This document shows, in pieces, positions 24,386 through 33,435 of a stretch of 39,270 bases of DNA (positions are counted from its first letter, which is position 1; every line of letters starts with the position of its first letter). The position numbers and the translations under genes are program-made. The DNA is from Rickettsiales bacterium (GTDB lineage: Bacteria; Pseudomonadota; Alphaproteobacteria; Rickettsiales; UBA1997), in contig JAGNLL010000008.1 in assembly GCA_017999675.1 (NCBI GenBank), positions 41,555 through 80,824 of the forward strand, in the 5' to 3' direction. The notes below the pieces were generated by a model. It worked only from the letters and a program-made list of their open reading frames with translations. It was not told the DNA's origin and did not search any database.

Positions 24386-27300
24386 TTACCTCTTCCTTTT
24401 TGTTTCCTCTTCAACTTTTTTAGTTGAAAAGCTTGATCGTACAATTGAAGAAGGCAGTACACTAGACTCCTCGATTTTCTTCTTAAGCAACCTAACCTCT
24501 TCTGGATACATTTCATTTACCGCCGCTTGCAACCCAACATTTTTAACCCCCTCAGGACTACGTAAAATTTCTGCCCAGTTTCTTTGGCCAGAATCAGTAC
24601 CGTCCAAACTTACCAAACGGTGTCTAACAAGCATTTCCACGGTCTTTTCGCGCTCTCCGTTATTTAAATTACTGAAAAACATCTGCATATTTTTATCAGT
24701 AATGCCCAGTTCGCTTTTTCTGGCCGCAAAAGCCGGCAATAACTCCCAACAATCTCCAAGCAATGCAGTTGTAAAAAAATCATTTGGAAAACTTCTGTCA
24801 GCAAGCACGTTTGGAAAGGGCGCACCACGCTCAATTAAAAATTGCGCAACCTTAATATTACTTTTTATAGCCTCCGGATGATTCAATAAAACTAAAAATA
24901 TATTTCGACCGCCAACTTCAAACAAAGCCCCTTTATCAACTAACGTTTTAACAACTTCAAAATGCCGTGCCGCACAAGCGGTTTCTAGCGCCGTGCCATA
25001 TCCATCTAGTGCATTATTTGGGTTAGCTCCGCGCTCAATCAAACATTGAACAATTTCAGCATTTCCAAAAGTTGCTGCAGAGTGAAGCGGATAAAATCTT
25101 AAAGATTTCATCCTTCTTTCTACCACAACAGAAGTTGCATTTGGATTAGCTCCACTACCCAACAAAAACCTAACCATCGGCAAATTATCTTTACGAATTG
25201 CTCTAACTAATGGAGTTGTTGATGATCCTTCCTGCTGAGGCAAAACAACCTCTTGATTTAAATCTACACCGCCACTTTCAACTATTTTTTGCACCATTTT
25301 GGTGTCGTCTGCAATGTCAATCGCAAGAGCTAAAATTTGGTTTTTATTTAGACCTGAAAAAAAATTTTTTTCATAAAGTCTCGAAAATGTTTCCAAAAAT
25401 TGGCTAAACAAGCAGGCAACCAGCAACTCTTCTTTTTTACCTGCCTGCACTTTTGCTTTTCCCACACCCACAACGCCACCCCGCACCAAAGCATCACAAA
25501 TTGGCCAGTTTTGCGCATTAATTGCTTTTGCCAAAGTGGCGGCTGAGTCTTTGTGACTTGCGTCAAATCTTGGGTCAATCGTCACCGCCTCTACCAATTC
25601 TAACGAACTTAACTCAACAGCTTTTTTTAAAATATTTTCTAGCGGCAACGACGAAAATTTAACCAATTTGGCCGCAGCTTTAGCTTTTTTGTGAGTGATT
25701 AAATTTTGCAGCAATGCATCAGCTTCTCTCACGGCAGAAACATCGGCCCCCGCATCAATTAACGCTGAAATAATTTCGAAATTTTGTGGATTTTGAGCAA
25801 TGGCCAAATGCACGTACTCACTCGCATCAACGCCCCTAGCCAACAAGGCATTAACCATGTCGTTATGACCTGTGACAATCGCCTCTTCTAGCATTTGATT
25901 TGGATCCACCAAAAACGGCAATCCAGCCTTGATAAGTTCTGACGTAATGTCGTGACGACCTTGTGCTTGCGCTCGCAAAAACAGCTCATTTGCGTAAGGC
26001 TTATCAACAAAAGATTTTGCCCTAGTTTCAGAAAAATCAGCACTGCCCAAACAGGCGGCGATTAACCTTTGGGCCAAAGAATTTTCTTTCTCAAAACCAC
26101 TAATTAACTCTTTAGATTTTTCTGACAAAGCCGCCGCTTTTAACTCTAAAACTTTCGACAAACTTACTTTGCCACTCTTTAAAACAACTTCGAGCACAGA
26201 GTCTTTTTCGCCTCTTAACGCTGTCTCAAAAACAAAGTCAGACCACTCATTTGCAAGACCTGTAGCAAAAATTTTTCCAACAATATCTGCCTCATTTTTT
26301 CTTACCGCACAGTGCAACAAAACATCAATTCTGTCGAGATTAGCAACAGCCCCCTGCTTCATTCTTGTAAGTTTGTCAAAAAGATTTTGACGCTCATCCG
26401 CCGACAAATCGTCACTTTCCATCACAGCTTGCAACAATGTTTTGCCAAACTTTGTCATTGACTCTGCCGCCAAATTTCTAACTGATTTGCGCGAATTGGT
26501 GTTTTTTAAATTTTCAATTACCTCACCTAGAGTTGTAATTGGCGGGCTTCTAACCAGATCAATTTCTTCCAATGCAATTTCTTCAATTTCTAAAACTGCT
26601 TCTAACGGCTCTACAACCTCGTCTTTTTTTAAATATTCTGGACGAATTCTTTTGGCCTTTCTCAACTTGTCGTTAAGTAAAAAATTTCTTAAATCTCCTC
26701 TATTCGCCTCAATCTCTCTTTCTGAAATTTTTAAATAATAACACTCTTTTGTGCTAGTCTTGGCAAACTGCGCAATCGCTGCCTCGTTGACTCGGTCTCG
26801 TTGTTTGGTCGCAGAATTTAAATAACTTTTTCCTTCAAAAGTGTAGCGGTGATATTTTGTGCCATCGACTTCAATAAAAAAATTTGCAGTTGGCGTTTGG
26901 TGCAAAATATCAATTTGTCTGCTTACAGCTTGCGACGAACCAATCGCGTAAATTGAAGATTCATGACGCGTCACAGCCTTACTGGCAGTAGGCAGATTCT
27001 GCGCCACTCTATCTTGCAATGCAGAAATTTCTTCGTTTTGCGCTACAAATCTGCGCGAAATTTTATCAACCAGTTCATCTGAAAAAAACTTTTCACCACA
27101 AAGTAAAGCACACAATGTTTCGGCCTGCACCATTGAGGCAATTGACTCTTGCGACATTTGAGAAATTTTTTCGTCGCTAAAAGCTCTAAAAATTTCTGGC
27201 TGAAGCAAAAATAATTCGTCAAACATTTCCAATCTAGCAAGGCTGTGCACCAATGTTGCCAAGCCTCGGTGATCTAATGCAGCAATTTGCCTTTGAGAAT

Positions 27301-27910
27301 TTAATGCCAGTTTTTTTACAGCTTGGTTTAGCTCGTTAACATTTTCTCCTTCAATAAATCCCATTTGAGCAAGGCCGCGAAGTAGCGTGACAGTATCAAG
27401 CGGGGCAAAGCTTGAAATATTTTGGTTAATTTGCCCAGCAAGTTTTCGCAGATCTAACGATTGCACTTCACCCTTGTCAAAACCAAGTCTGGCAAGCGAA
27501 TTAACCACATTGCAAATGTCGCTGGTTGAAGATTTGTCTAGGTTGGCATTGATAATTTTAACAATTTTTGCCGCCAAATTTTCAGAAAAACTTTCTTTTA
27601 AGTAACCCAATTTTGACAGTGCGTTTAGAGCAACGCTTAGGTCGTGAAGCGAAACTTCACCGGCAAATAAAGCCTCCATTTTTCGACAAAGATTTTGCAA
27701 GTTTTGCGCAACAATTATTTGCCTACCTTGGTTGTGAGAAATTCTTGCCGCTGCACTTAAAAAATCAGCAATGCTGTAAAATTCTAACTCGTCAATTGTA
27801 CCAAAAAAATCATCAGCAACTTTTTGAAAGTGAAAATCACCAGTAAGTTTTCGGTAGTAATCTCTGGGCTTTGCAGCTGGTTTTAAAGACTTTCTATCGC
27901 CTGATTTCAT
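24386..27910 (-). CDS. OPR-like / RAP-domain / ankyrin-repeat protein
   Basis: 1174 residues, no signal peptide or membrane helix. Residues 45-235 hold helical repeats of about 41 residues with the motif LxxALxxLxxLG: LSVALNALSKLGY (91-103), ICNVVNSLARLGF (132-144), VTLLRGLAQMGF (174-185), LATLVHSLARLEM (217-229). They resemble OPR and FASTK-type RNA-binding repeats. A RAP-like domain follows (about 342-415): FFIEVDGTKYHRY, then SATKQRDRVNEAAIAQF and YYLKISEREI. The rest carries degenerate ankyrin repeats, clearest at 530-725 and 895-1035 (FYPLHSAATFGNAEIVQCLI). The tail is basic (EEETKRKR). OPR/RAP proteins act mainly on RNA in chloroplasts and mitochondria. Here the protein could bind its own or a host organelle's RNA, with ankyrins for protein contacts; that is inference. 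It follows yaaA by 4 bp. Confidence 0.75.
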   Translation of the reverse strand: MKSGDRKSLKPAAKPRDYYRKLTGDFHFQKVADDFFGTIDELEFYSIADFLSAAARISHNQGRQIIVAQNLQNLCRKMEALFAGEVSLHDLSVALNALSKLGYLKESFSENLAAKIVKIINANLDKSSTSDICNVVNSLARLGFDKGEVQSLDLRKLAGQINQNISSFAPLDTVTLLRGLAQMGFIEGENVNELNQAVKKLALNSQRQIAALDHRGLATLVHSLARLEMFDELFLLQPEIFRAFSDEKISQMSQESIASMVQAETLCALLCGEKFFSDELVDKISRRFVAQNEEISALQDRVAQNLPTASKAVTRHESSIYAIGSSQAVSRQIDILHQTPTANFFIEVDGTKYHRYTFEGKSYLNSATKQRDRVNEAAIAQFAKTSTKECYYLKISEREIEANRGDLRNFLLNDKLRKAKRIRPEYLKKDEVVEPLEAVLEIEEIALEEIDLVRSPPITTLGEVIENLKNTNSRKSVRNLAAESMTKFGKTLLQAVMESDDLSADERQNLFDKLTRMKQGAVANLDRIDVLLHCAVRKNEADIVGKIFATGLANEWSDFVFETALRGEKDSVLEVVLKSGKVSLSKVLELKAAALSEKSKELISGFEKENSLAQRLIAACLGSADFSETRAKSFVDKPYANELFLRAQAQGRHDITSELIKAGLPFLVDPNQMLEEAIVTGHNDMVNALLARGVDASEYVHLAIAQNPQNFEIISALIDAGADVSAVREADALLQNLITHKKAKAAAKLVKFSSLPLENILKKAVELSSLELVEAVTIDPRFDASHKDSAATLAKAINAQNWPICDALVRGGVVGVGKAKVQAGKKEELLVACLFSQFLETFSRLYEKNFFSGLNKNQILALAIDIADDTKMVQKIVESGGVDLNQEVVLPQQEGSSTTPLVRAIRKDNLPMVRFLLGSGANPNATSVVVERRMKSLRFYPLHSAATFGNAEIVQCLIERGANPNNALDGYGTALETACAARHFEVVKTLVDKGALFEVGGRNIFLVLLNHPEAIKSNIKVAQFLIERGAPFPNVLADRSFPNDFFTTALLGDCWELLPAFAARKSELGITDKNMQMFFSNLNNGEREKTVEMLVRHRLVSLDGTDSGQRNWAEILRSPEGVKNVGLQAAVNEMYPEEVRLLKKKIEESSVLPSSIVRSSFSTKKVEEETKRKR

Positions 27911-27914
27911 AAAT

Positions 27915-28670
27915 TTATCTCACAAAAACAAAATTTGATTCGCTGGAGAGCTCTTGCTTAAAAGAATATTTTTCGAGATCGAATTTTTTTAAGTCTTCTG
28001 GTTTAGAAATTTTATTTTTCACAATAAAATTAGCCATTAAGCCGCGCGCTTTTTTGGCGTGGATTCCGACAATTTTGTAAGTGCCATTTTTGTTTTCTTT
28101 GAAGGTGATGTTGATGATTTTTGTGGAAATTTTTTTGTGATTTACCGCTGCAAAATATTCTTCTGAAGCCAAGTTAATAATGTGCTCTGGCCTTTCTAAA
28201 TCTAGCTGCTGCGAAATTTTATCGCCCCAAAATTGGTAAAGATTTTTGGTAAAAAAGTTTTTGTCAAAAGCTGTGCCCATTTCTAAGCGGTAGGGCTGCA
28301 TTAGGTCTAGCGGCTTTAAAAGCCCGTAAAAACCCGATAAAATTCGCAAATGTTTTTGCGCAAAAGCAAAATCGGCGTCACTAAACTTTGCCACTTCAAT
28401 TGGTTTGTAAACATCGCCGTCAAAGGCCAGAAGCGCTTGTTTGGAATTTTGCAAAGTGAACTTGTTGGAAAAATTTTGAAACCTTTGGTGGTTTAGCTCG
28501 GCCAAATTTTTGCTAATCTTCATCAGTTTTTCGAGGTCTGACGCCGCAAGTTTTTTAAGCTCACTTGCAAGCTGATTAGCCTCTTTTGCAAAATGCGGCA
28601 ATGTAAAATCTGGATGCGAAATTGAAGATTCTAAATTAAGAGATTTTGCTGGCGAGAGTAATGTTAGCAC
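27915..28670 (-). CDS. yaaA: Peroxide stress protein YaaA (DUF328)
   Basis: 251 residues, full length. YaaA lowers intracellular free iron during hydrogen peroxide stress in E. coli; its fold binds DNA. The start LTLLSPAKSLN, the segment ALLAFDGDVYKPI, RILSGFYGLLKPLDLMQPYRLEMGT (positions about 110-134) and the C-terminal HAKKARGLMANFIV are diagnostic. It overlaps nhaA by 7 bp and lies 4 bp before the OPR-like/RAP/ankyrin gene, implying one transcript. Confidence 0.95.
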   Translation of the reverse strand: MLTLLSPAKSLNLESSISHPDFTLPHFAKEANQLASELKKLAASDLEKLMKISKNLAELNHQRFQNFSNKFTLQNSKQALLAFDGDVYKPIEVAKFSDADFAFAQKHLRILSGFYGLLKPLDLMQPYRLEMGTAFDKNFFTKNLYQFWGDKISQQLDLERPEHIINLASEEYFAAVNHKKISTKIINITFKENKNGTYKIVGIHAKKARGLMANFIVKNKISKPEDLKKFDLEKYSFKQELSSESNFVFVR

Positions 28671-29800
28671 GGCTTTTTCGTTTTAAGTAAAGAAAGGAAA
28701 ATCACAAAACTTCCCGCAACCGCCGCCGAAAAAGAAGCCAACAACACCGCGATTTTTACTTGATCAAAAAGCAGATTGCTTCCCACAAAAGCCAGCGACC
28801 CAATGAAAAAGCTCATTGTAAATCCAATGCCAGTTAAAATTGTCACGCCGTAAAACTGCATCCAGCTTGAGTCGCGCGGCAAGTGCGCCAGTTTAAGCTT
28901 TATTGCAACAAAGCTGCACAACATTACGCCAATTTGTTTGCCAAAAAATAGCCCACAGAAAATTCCTAAAAACAGCGGCTCACTAAAAATTTCTAAAGAA
29001 AAATCGTCAATTTTTACACCACTATTTGCAAAGGCAAAAATTGGTAAAATTAAAAAATTTACCGTTGGCGCAATTTTTTTGATTAGGTTTTTTAATAGGT
29101 TTTTGCGCTGCGGAATAAACATTGCCATCACAACGCCGGCAACGGTTGGGTGAATTCCAGACCTCAAAGTTAACCACCACATCAAAGCGCCAAAAAGTAG
29201 GTAAGAGGCAATCGTCACCGAACCTCTGCGGTTTAAAATTATTAAACCAAAAATAGGAAAAATATTCAGCGCTAAATAAACAAGGTTGAGATTTTGCGAG
29301 TAGAAAAAAGCGATGATTAAAATTGCCGCAAGGTCGTCAAAAATTGCCAAAGAAATTAAAAAAACTTTCAGCGATTTAGAAATTTTCTTACCAAAAAGAC
29401 AAATCACCCCGTAAGCAAAAGCAATGTCTGTAGCGGTTGGAATGGCAAATCCGCGCAGGTTTTGCGACTGATCGAAATTGTAAAAATAAAAAATTAACGC
29501 CGGAAAAATCACACCGCCACAAGCCGCAATTGCTGGCAAAATTGCGCGCGATTTTGTTGAAAGTTCGCCGCTTAAAACTTCTTCTTTAAGCTCTAAACCA
29601 ATTAGCAAAAAGAAGATCGCCATCAAAAGATCGTTGATCCAATGGGTGATATTTAGGTTTAAAAATTTTTGTGAGAAAAAATTTTGATAAATTACAAAGC
29701 CATCTGAATTGGCTACCAGCAAGGCTGCAATCGTTGCGATAAAAAGTAAAATTCCAGTTGCAGCTTCTAGCTCGAATATTTTTTTAACTTTGTGAATCAT
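28664..29800 (-). CDS. nhaA: Na+/H+ antiporter NhaA
   Basis: 378 residues from ATG 29800; the longer form from 29836 adds 12 basic residues and is less likely. Electrogenic exchange of Na+ or Li+ for protons across the inner membrane, for pH and sodium homeostasis. The ion-site residues are in place: PTATDIAFAYG (D125) and SLAIFDDLAAI (D155, D156). About 11-12 membrane helices are visible, with LRSGIHPTVAGV and GIGFTMSFFIG also typical. First gene of the minus-strand nhaA-yaaA run. Confidence 0.95.
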   Translation of the reverse strand: MIHKVKKIFELEAATGILLFIATIAALLVANSDGFVIYQNFFSQKFLNLNITHWINDLLMAIFFLLIGLELKEEVLSGELSTKSRAILPAIAACGGVIFPALIFYFYNFDQSQNLRGFAIPTATDIAFAYGVICLFGKKISKSLKVFLISLAIFDDLAAILIIAFFYSQNLNLVYLALNIFPIFGLIILNRRGSVTIASYLLFGALMWWLTLRSGIHPTVAGVVMAMFIPQRKNLLKNLIKKIAPTVNFLILPIFAFANSGVKIDDFSLEIFSEPLFLGIFCGLFFGKQIGVMLCSFVAIKLKLAHLPRDSSWMQFYGVTILTGIGFTMSFFIGSLAFVGSNLLFDQVKIAVLLASFSAAVAGSFVIFLSLLKTKKPC

Positions 29801-29910
29801 TTTGATTTTCAATTGTTTGTGAAGAAACGACGGCACTTTATTCTTGCTTGTGATTTTGCAAAAAAATTAAATCTTAAAAAACTAAATTCATAACTTTTAA
29901 AGAGGTCTCC

Positions 29911-30549
29911 ATGTCAAATATTGGCAAGCTTGTAAACGGTTTTAAAACTTTCAAAGCCACCACTTTTACGCAAAAACAAGACATCATTCACCACCTTGTC
30001 GAACAGGATCACAAACCAACCACAATGGTAATTTCTTGCTCTGATTTGCGCTTAGCTCCTGCCGAAATTTTTGCCACAAATCCGGGCGATCTTTATCTTG
30101 TAAGCAACGTTGGTGGCATTGTGCCCAAGCATGACACTAAAGGAATCAACGGCATTTTAGCGGCAATTGAATACGCTGTGACGACACTTGAAGTTGAAAA
30201 TATTGTGGTGCTAAGCCACGCCAAATGCGACAGCATTAAAATGATAATGTCAGAAAAATCAGTCTCCGGCAAAGGTCTTTCAGAACCAATGAAAGCTTGG
30301 CTTTCAGTTGCAGCTGAAGCACGCGACGCCGTTAAAAAAGAAATGTCTAGCGCCAGCGAAGAAGAACAACATGCCGCTTGCGAGCGCGAGTCTCTAGTGG
30401 TTTCACTAAACAACTTGATGGAATATCCCTACGTTGCCAAACGCATGAAGGACAAAAAACTCAATGTTTTTGGCTGGCACTTCAACATCGAAACCGGCGA
30501 AATTGCGTCGTTTGACATGAATACTAATTTCTTTGAATCGATTGTTTAA
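29911..30549 (+). CDS. Beta-class carbonic anhydrase
   Basis: 212 residues. Converts CO2 and water to bicarbonate and a proton with one zinc. The zinc ligands C43, H103 and C106 and the Asp-Arg dyad D45/R47 (ISCSDLRLAP) are present, with NPGDLYLVSNVGG and AIEYAVTTL. The usual GHSxCG reads SHAKCDS, so the glycines are changed but the ligands kept. No signal peptide, so it should be cytoplasmic. AGAGG (29901-29905) serves as ribosome site. It diverges from nhaA by 110 bp; both act on pH balance. Confidence 0.88.
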   Translation: MSNIGKLVNGFKTFKATTFTQKQDIIHHLVEQDHKPTTMVISCSDLRLAPAEIFATNPGDLYLVSNVGGIVPKHDTKGINGILAAIEYAVTTLEVENIVVLSHAKCDSIKMIMSEKSVSGKGLSEPMKAWLSVAAEARDAVKKEMSSASEEEQHAACERESLVVSLNNLMEYPYVAKRMKDKKLNVFGWHFNIETGEIASFDMNTNFFESIV

Positions 30550-30552
30550 AAA

Positions 30553-30909
30553 ATGCCAAACTCAAAATTACCAAACTGCCCTATCTGCTCTTGCGAATTT
30601 ACCTACGAAATGGACGGCCTTTACGTTTGCCCAGAATGTGCTCACGAATGGTCAACTTCAGTTAAAAAAGAAGAAGCTGAAGATTTCGACGTAGTCATCA
30701 AAGACGCCAACGGCGTGGTTTTAAAAGATGGCGACAGCGTGACAGTGATCAAAGACCTCAAAGTAAAAGGCTCATCTTCCGTTGTAAAAGTTGGCACCAA
30801 AGTAAAAAACATTCGCCTTGTTGCGGGTGATCACGACATCGATTGCAAAATTCCCGGCATTGGCGCCATGGGCTTGAAGTCAGAATTTGTCAGAAAAATC
30901 AGCGACTAA
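30553..30909 (+). CDS. PhnA/YjdM-type zinc-ribbon protein
   Basis: 118 residues. An N-terminal zinc ribbon (CPIC at 9-12, CPEC at 26-29, followed by AHEW) precedes the PhnA domain ([22 protein letters not shown], positions about 47-68, and [17 protein letters not shown]). Despite the old name, the E. coli homologue is not a phosphonoacetate hydrolase and its role is uncertain. It starts 3 bp after the carbonic anhydrase gene and 5 bp precede the next start, so the three are probably one operon. Confidence 0.92.
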   Translation: MPNSKLPNCPICSCEFTYEMDGLYVCPECAHEWSTSVKKEEAEDFDVVIKDANGVVLKDGDSVTVIKDLKVKGSSSVVKVGTKVKNIRLVAGDHDIDCKIPGIGAMGLKSEFVRKISD

Positions 30910-30914
30910 ATTTA

Positions 30915-31712
30915 ATGAAAAATCTCAAACTACTACTAGCGCGCAAACCAAATTCTAACAAAGGAGATTTTGGCCACGTGCTAATTATTGGCGGTGATTT
31001 GGGAATGGGCGGCGCTGTTATTATGGCCGCTGAAGCAGCTTATCGCGTGGGTGCTGGCAAGGTGACGGTTTTAACCAAAGAAGAAAATTTCTCGCCACTT
31101 TTGTCGCGCTTGCCAAATGCAATGACCATTACTTGCGAAAATTCGGCAGCCGAAATTTTAAAAAACAAAAGCGTAATTGTAATTGGCTGCGGGCTTGGAA
31201 AATCTATCTGGGCGCATGATTTATTTGAAATGGCAATGGCTTCAAACTTGCCAAAAATAATCGATGCCGATGCTTTAAATATTTTAAGCGAAAGCAAAAA
31301 AACTTTCGATTTAGCAAATTCAATAATCACACCACATGTTGGTGAGGCCGCGCGGTTATTAGGCATTTCAACTGCTGCAATTCAAAAAGATCGCGAAGGC
31401 GCAATTAAAAAACTTCGCAAAAAATTTGGCGCAACTTGTGTTTTAAAAGGACAAGGCACTTTGGTTTTGGGCAAAACAAAAGAAATTCACCAATGCTCTC
31501 ACGGCAATGCTGGCATGGCTACAGCTGGCATGGGAGATGTGCTTTCTGGAATAATTGGCGGGCTAGTTGCGCAGCATTTAAGCAATTGCGCAGCCGCAAC
31601 TTACGGCGTAGATCTTCACGCTTTTGCCGGCGATTTAGTTGCAAAAAAACAAGGTGAAATTGGCATGATGCCAACTGACTTATTTGCGCTAATTCCGCAG
31701 ATTATTAATTAG
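30915..31712 (+). CDS. nnrD: ADP-dependent NAD(P)H-hydrate dehydratase
   Basis: 265 residues from ATG 30915; an ATG at 30843 in the same frame lies inside the PhnA gene and is unlikely. The enzyme repairs hydrated NADH/NADPH. Key motifs: NKGDFGHVLIIGG (15-27), NSIITPHVGEAARLL, VLKGQGTLV and the nucleotide-binding GNAGMATAGMGDVLSG (197-212) with the catalytic Asp 208. The N-terminal epimerase domain (NnrE) that is often fused is missing, so this is the stand-alone dehydratase. Confidence 0.92.
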   Translation: MKNLKLLLARKPNSNKGDFGHVLIIGGDLGMGGAVIMAAEAAYRVGAGKVTVLTKEENFSPLLSRLPNAMTITCENSAAEILKNKSVIVIGCGLGKSIWAHDLFEMAMASNLPKIIDADALNILSESKKTFDLANSIITPHVGEAARLLGISTAAIQKDREGAIKKLRKKFGATCVLKGQGTLVLGKTKEIHQCSHGNAGMATAGMGDVLSGIIGGLVAQHLSNCAAATYGVDLHAFAGDLVAKKQGEIGMMPTDLFALIPQIIN

Positions 31713-31737
31713 CCAGAATAGCGCTTAAGTAACCAAA

Positions 31738-31869
31738 ACCGTCGGTTGAGCGGAGTCGAAACCATCGGAAGTTTCCTGCTGTGAAATTAACAAAGTCGTG
31801 TTGTTTAGCTCTGGAGAAGGAACCTTCCGATGGTTTCGACTCCGCTCAACCGACGGTGGCGGTTTTTTT
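31738..31869 (+). repeat. Palindromic repeat family C with T-run, probable terminator
   Basis: Perfect 34-bp arms (31738-31771 and 31824-31857), starting ACCGTCGGTTGAGCGGAGTC, enclose a 52-bp loop and are followed by GGCGGTTTTTTTG. On the plus strand this can terminate nnrD transcripts. It sits between the convergent nnrD and oprM-like genes. Confidence 0.85.
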
Positions 31870-31875
31870 GATGGG

Positions 31876-33261
31876 TTACTCCACCTCTAACTCCGCGCCA
31901 CCGCCCATCACTTTGTAAAGTGCAATGAGGTTGGCGATTTGTTCTTTTTTGGCGCTGGCTTGATTTTGTGACGCGCTTAAGAAAGCAATTTTAGCATCTA
32001 AAACATTGAGCGCGCTGCTAATTCCCACTTGATGTTTTGCCTCAGAAATTTCGTTAGCTCTCTTTCTGTTTTTTAAAATTTTGTCAAAAGACTCAACTTG
32101 ATTGGTGATCGATTCTCTTTCTGCCAACTGGTCTAAAACCTCACGAAAAGCGGTTTGAATGGCTTTTTCGTACTGTGCTACTTCAGTTTTTTGACGCACT
32201 TGCGACAGCTTCAAATTGTAGATATTTTTGCCACCAGCAAAAAGTGGAATGTTAATTTGCGGCGTGAAGGCCCAAGTTTTTGAATCAAATAAATTAGTCA
32301 TTTCGCGCGAAGCGTAACCGTAGCTTCCAGTTAAAGTAATTGACGGAAAGAACGCCGCTCTTGCCGCGCCAATATTGGCGTTAGCGCTTTTTAACTCGTG
32401 CTCTGCTTGCTTAATGTCGGGGCGAGAAAACAGCGAATCGGACGGCACTAAATCGAGCAAATTTTGGTTAATTTTAATGTCGCTAAATTTTACGTCTTCT
32501 TGCGGCAAGGCTTCAAAATCAAAAACTCCCATCAAAAGCATCAGTGCATTTTCGTCTTGCTTCACCAGTTTTTTGTAAGTTTCAAAACTGTTTTTAGCCT
32601 CTTCAATTGTGGCTTCGGCGTTGAGTAAATCTGTTTGTGAATCGATGCCATTTTTGTAGCGAATTTCAGAAAATTTTAATCTGTCGCTTTGCGCTTTCAC
32701 ATTTTCTTTGGCGATTTCTAACAATTCGCGATCAAGCAAAAGTTGTGCGTAAGAATTTGCAACTTCTGAAATCAAAGCAATTCGCGTCACTTTAAGCGCC
32801 TGCTCTGAGGCTAAAAAATCTTCAAGCGCCGATTTTTTTAGCGATTGCAATCTGCCAAAAAAATCTAACTCAAAAGAAGCCAGCGAAACATTGGCACGAA
32901 ATTGTTTTTTTGGCATGAAGCTTGAGAAAGAACTCGGCACACCTTGGCGCGTTTCAGAACCAACCGCACTTACAGTTGGCAAAAGATTAGAACGCACCAC
33001 GCCATGAGTTGCCTGAGCTGACTCAATGTTAAGATTTGCCACACGCAAATCGCGATTGTTAAAAAGCGCTGTTTGAATTACGCGGTGCAAGTCGGGTGAA
33101 AGAAAATATTCTTGCCACGAAATGGTGGCGATTTTTTTCTTCGATGCGTCTGCGCTTTGCTCAAAAGGCAAAGCAACTTTTGGCTTTTCATATTTTGGCG
33201 CCAGGGTGCACGAGGCAATTGCGGTGAGGGTTAGGAGGGTTAGGAAGTTTTTGTTTTTCAT
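31876..33261 (-). CDS. OprM/NodT-type outer-membrane efflux lipoprotein
   Basis: 461 residues from ATG 33261. This start gives a lipoprotein signal (MKNKNFLTLLTLTAIASC, modified Cys 18). The frame stays open to 33387, but the extra 42 residues come from palindrome D and would bury the signal. The protein has the TolC-like repeat plan: DLRVANLNIESAQATHGVVR, an ARAAFFPSITLTGSYG segment, and LNVLDAKIAFLSASQNQ. It forms the outer-membrane duct of the tripartite pump encoded upstream. It is separated from acrB by 174 bp that contain palindrome D. Confidence 0.9.
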   Translation of the reverse strand: MKNKNFLTLLTLTAIASCTLAPKYEKPKVALPFEQSADASKKKIATISWQEYFLSPDLHRVIQTALFNNRDLRVANLNIESAQATHGVVRSNLLPTVSAVGSETRQGVPSSFSSFMPKKQFRANVSLASFELDFFGRLQSLKKSALEDFLASEQALKVTRIALISEVANSYAQLLLDRELLEIAKENVKAQSDRLKFSEIRYKNGIDSQTDLLNAEATIEEAKNSFETYKKLVKQDENALMLLMGVFDFEALPQEDVKFSDIKINQNLLDLVPSDSLFSRPDIKQAEHELKSANANIGAARAAFFPSITLTGSYGYASREMTNLFDSKTWAFTPQINIPLFAGGKNIYNLKLSQVRQKTEVAQYEKAIQTAFREVLDQLAERESITNQVESFDKILKNRKRANEISEAKHQVGISSALNVLDAKIAFLSASQNQASAKKEQIANLIALYKVMGGGAELEVE

Positions 33262-33314
33262 TTTTTTACTTAAATTGATGGCCTCTTTTTTTGAAGATAC
33301 CGACTTATTTAATC

Positions 33315-33393
33315 TCGTCATTGCGAGCGCAGCGTGGCAATCCAGTTGTTGTAGCATAGGAACTGGATTGCCACGCTGCGCTCGCAATGACGA
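33315..33393. repeat. Palindromic repeat family D (33-bp arms)
   Basis: Perfect 33-bp arms (33315-33347 and 33361-33393) with a 13-bp loop. The sequence begins TCGTCATTGCGAGCGCAGCG; closely similar palindromes are scattered in Rickettsiales and some other bacterial genomes (from memory). It lies in the acrB to oprM gap. Confidence 0.9.
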
Positions 33394-33435
33394 CTAAAAG
33401 TAAGATCGGCATCTTAAAATCAGATTTGGCATAGA

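Noticed and set aside
30553-30909. Phosphonate degradation role for the PhnA-type gene
   Set aside because: No phn genes are nearby and the family name is historical. Only the domain assignment is kept.
33262-33387. 42-codon N-terminal extension of the oprM-like gene
   Set aside because: It is encoded by palindrome D and the spacer after it, and would place a polar stretch before a clear lipoprotein signal peptide. ATG 33261 is preferred.
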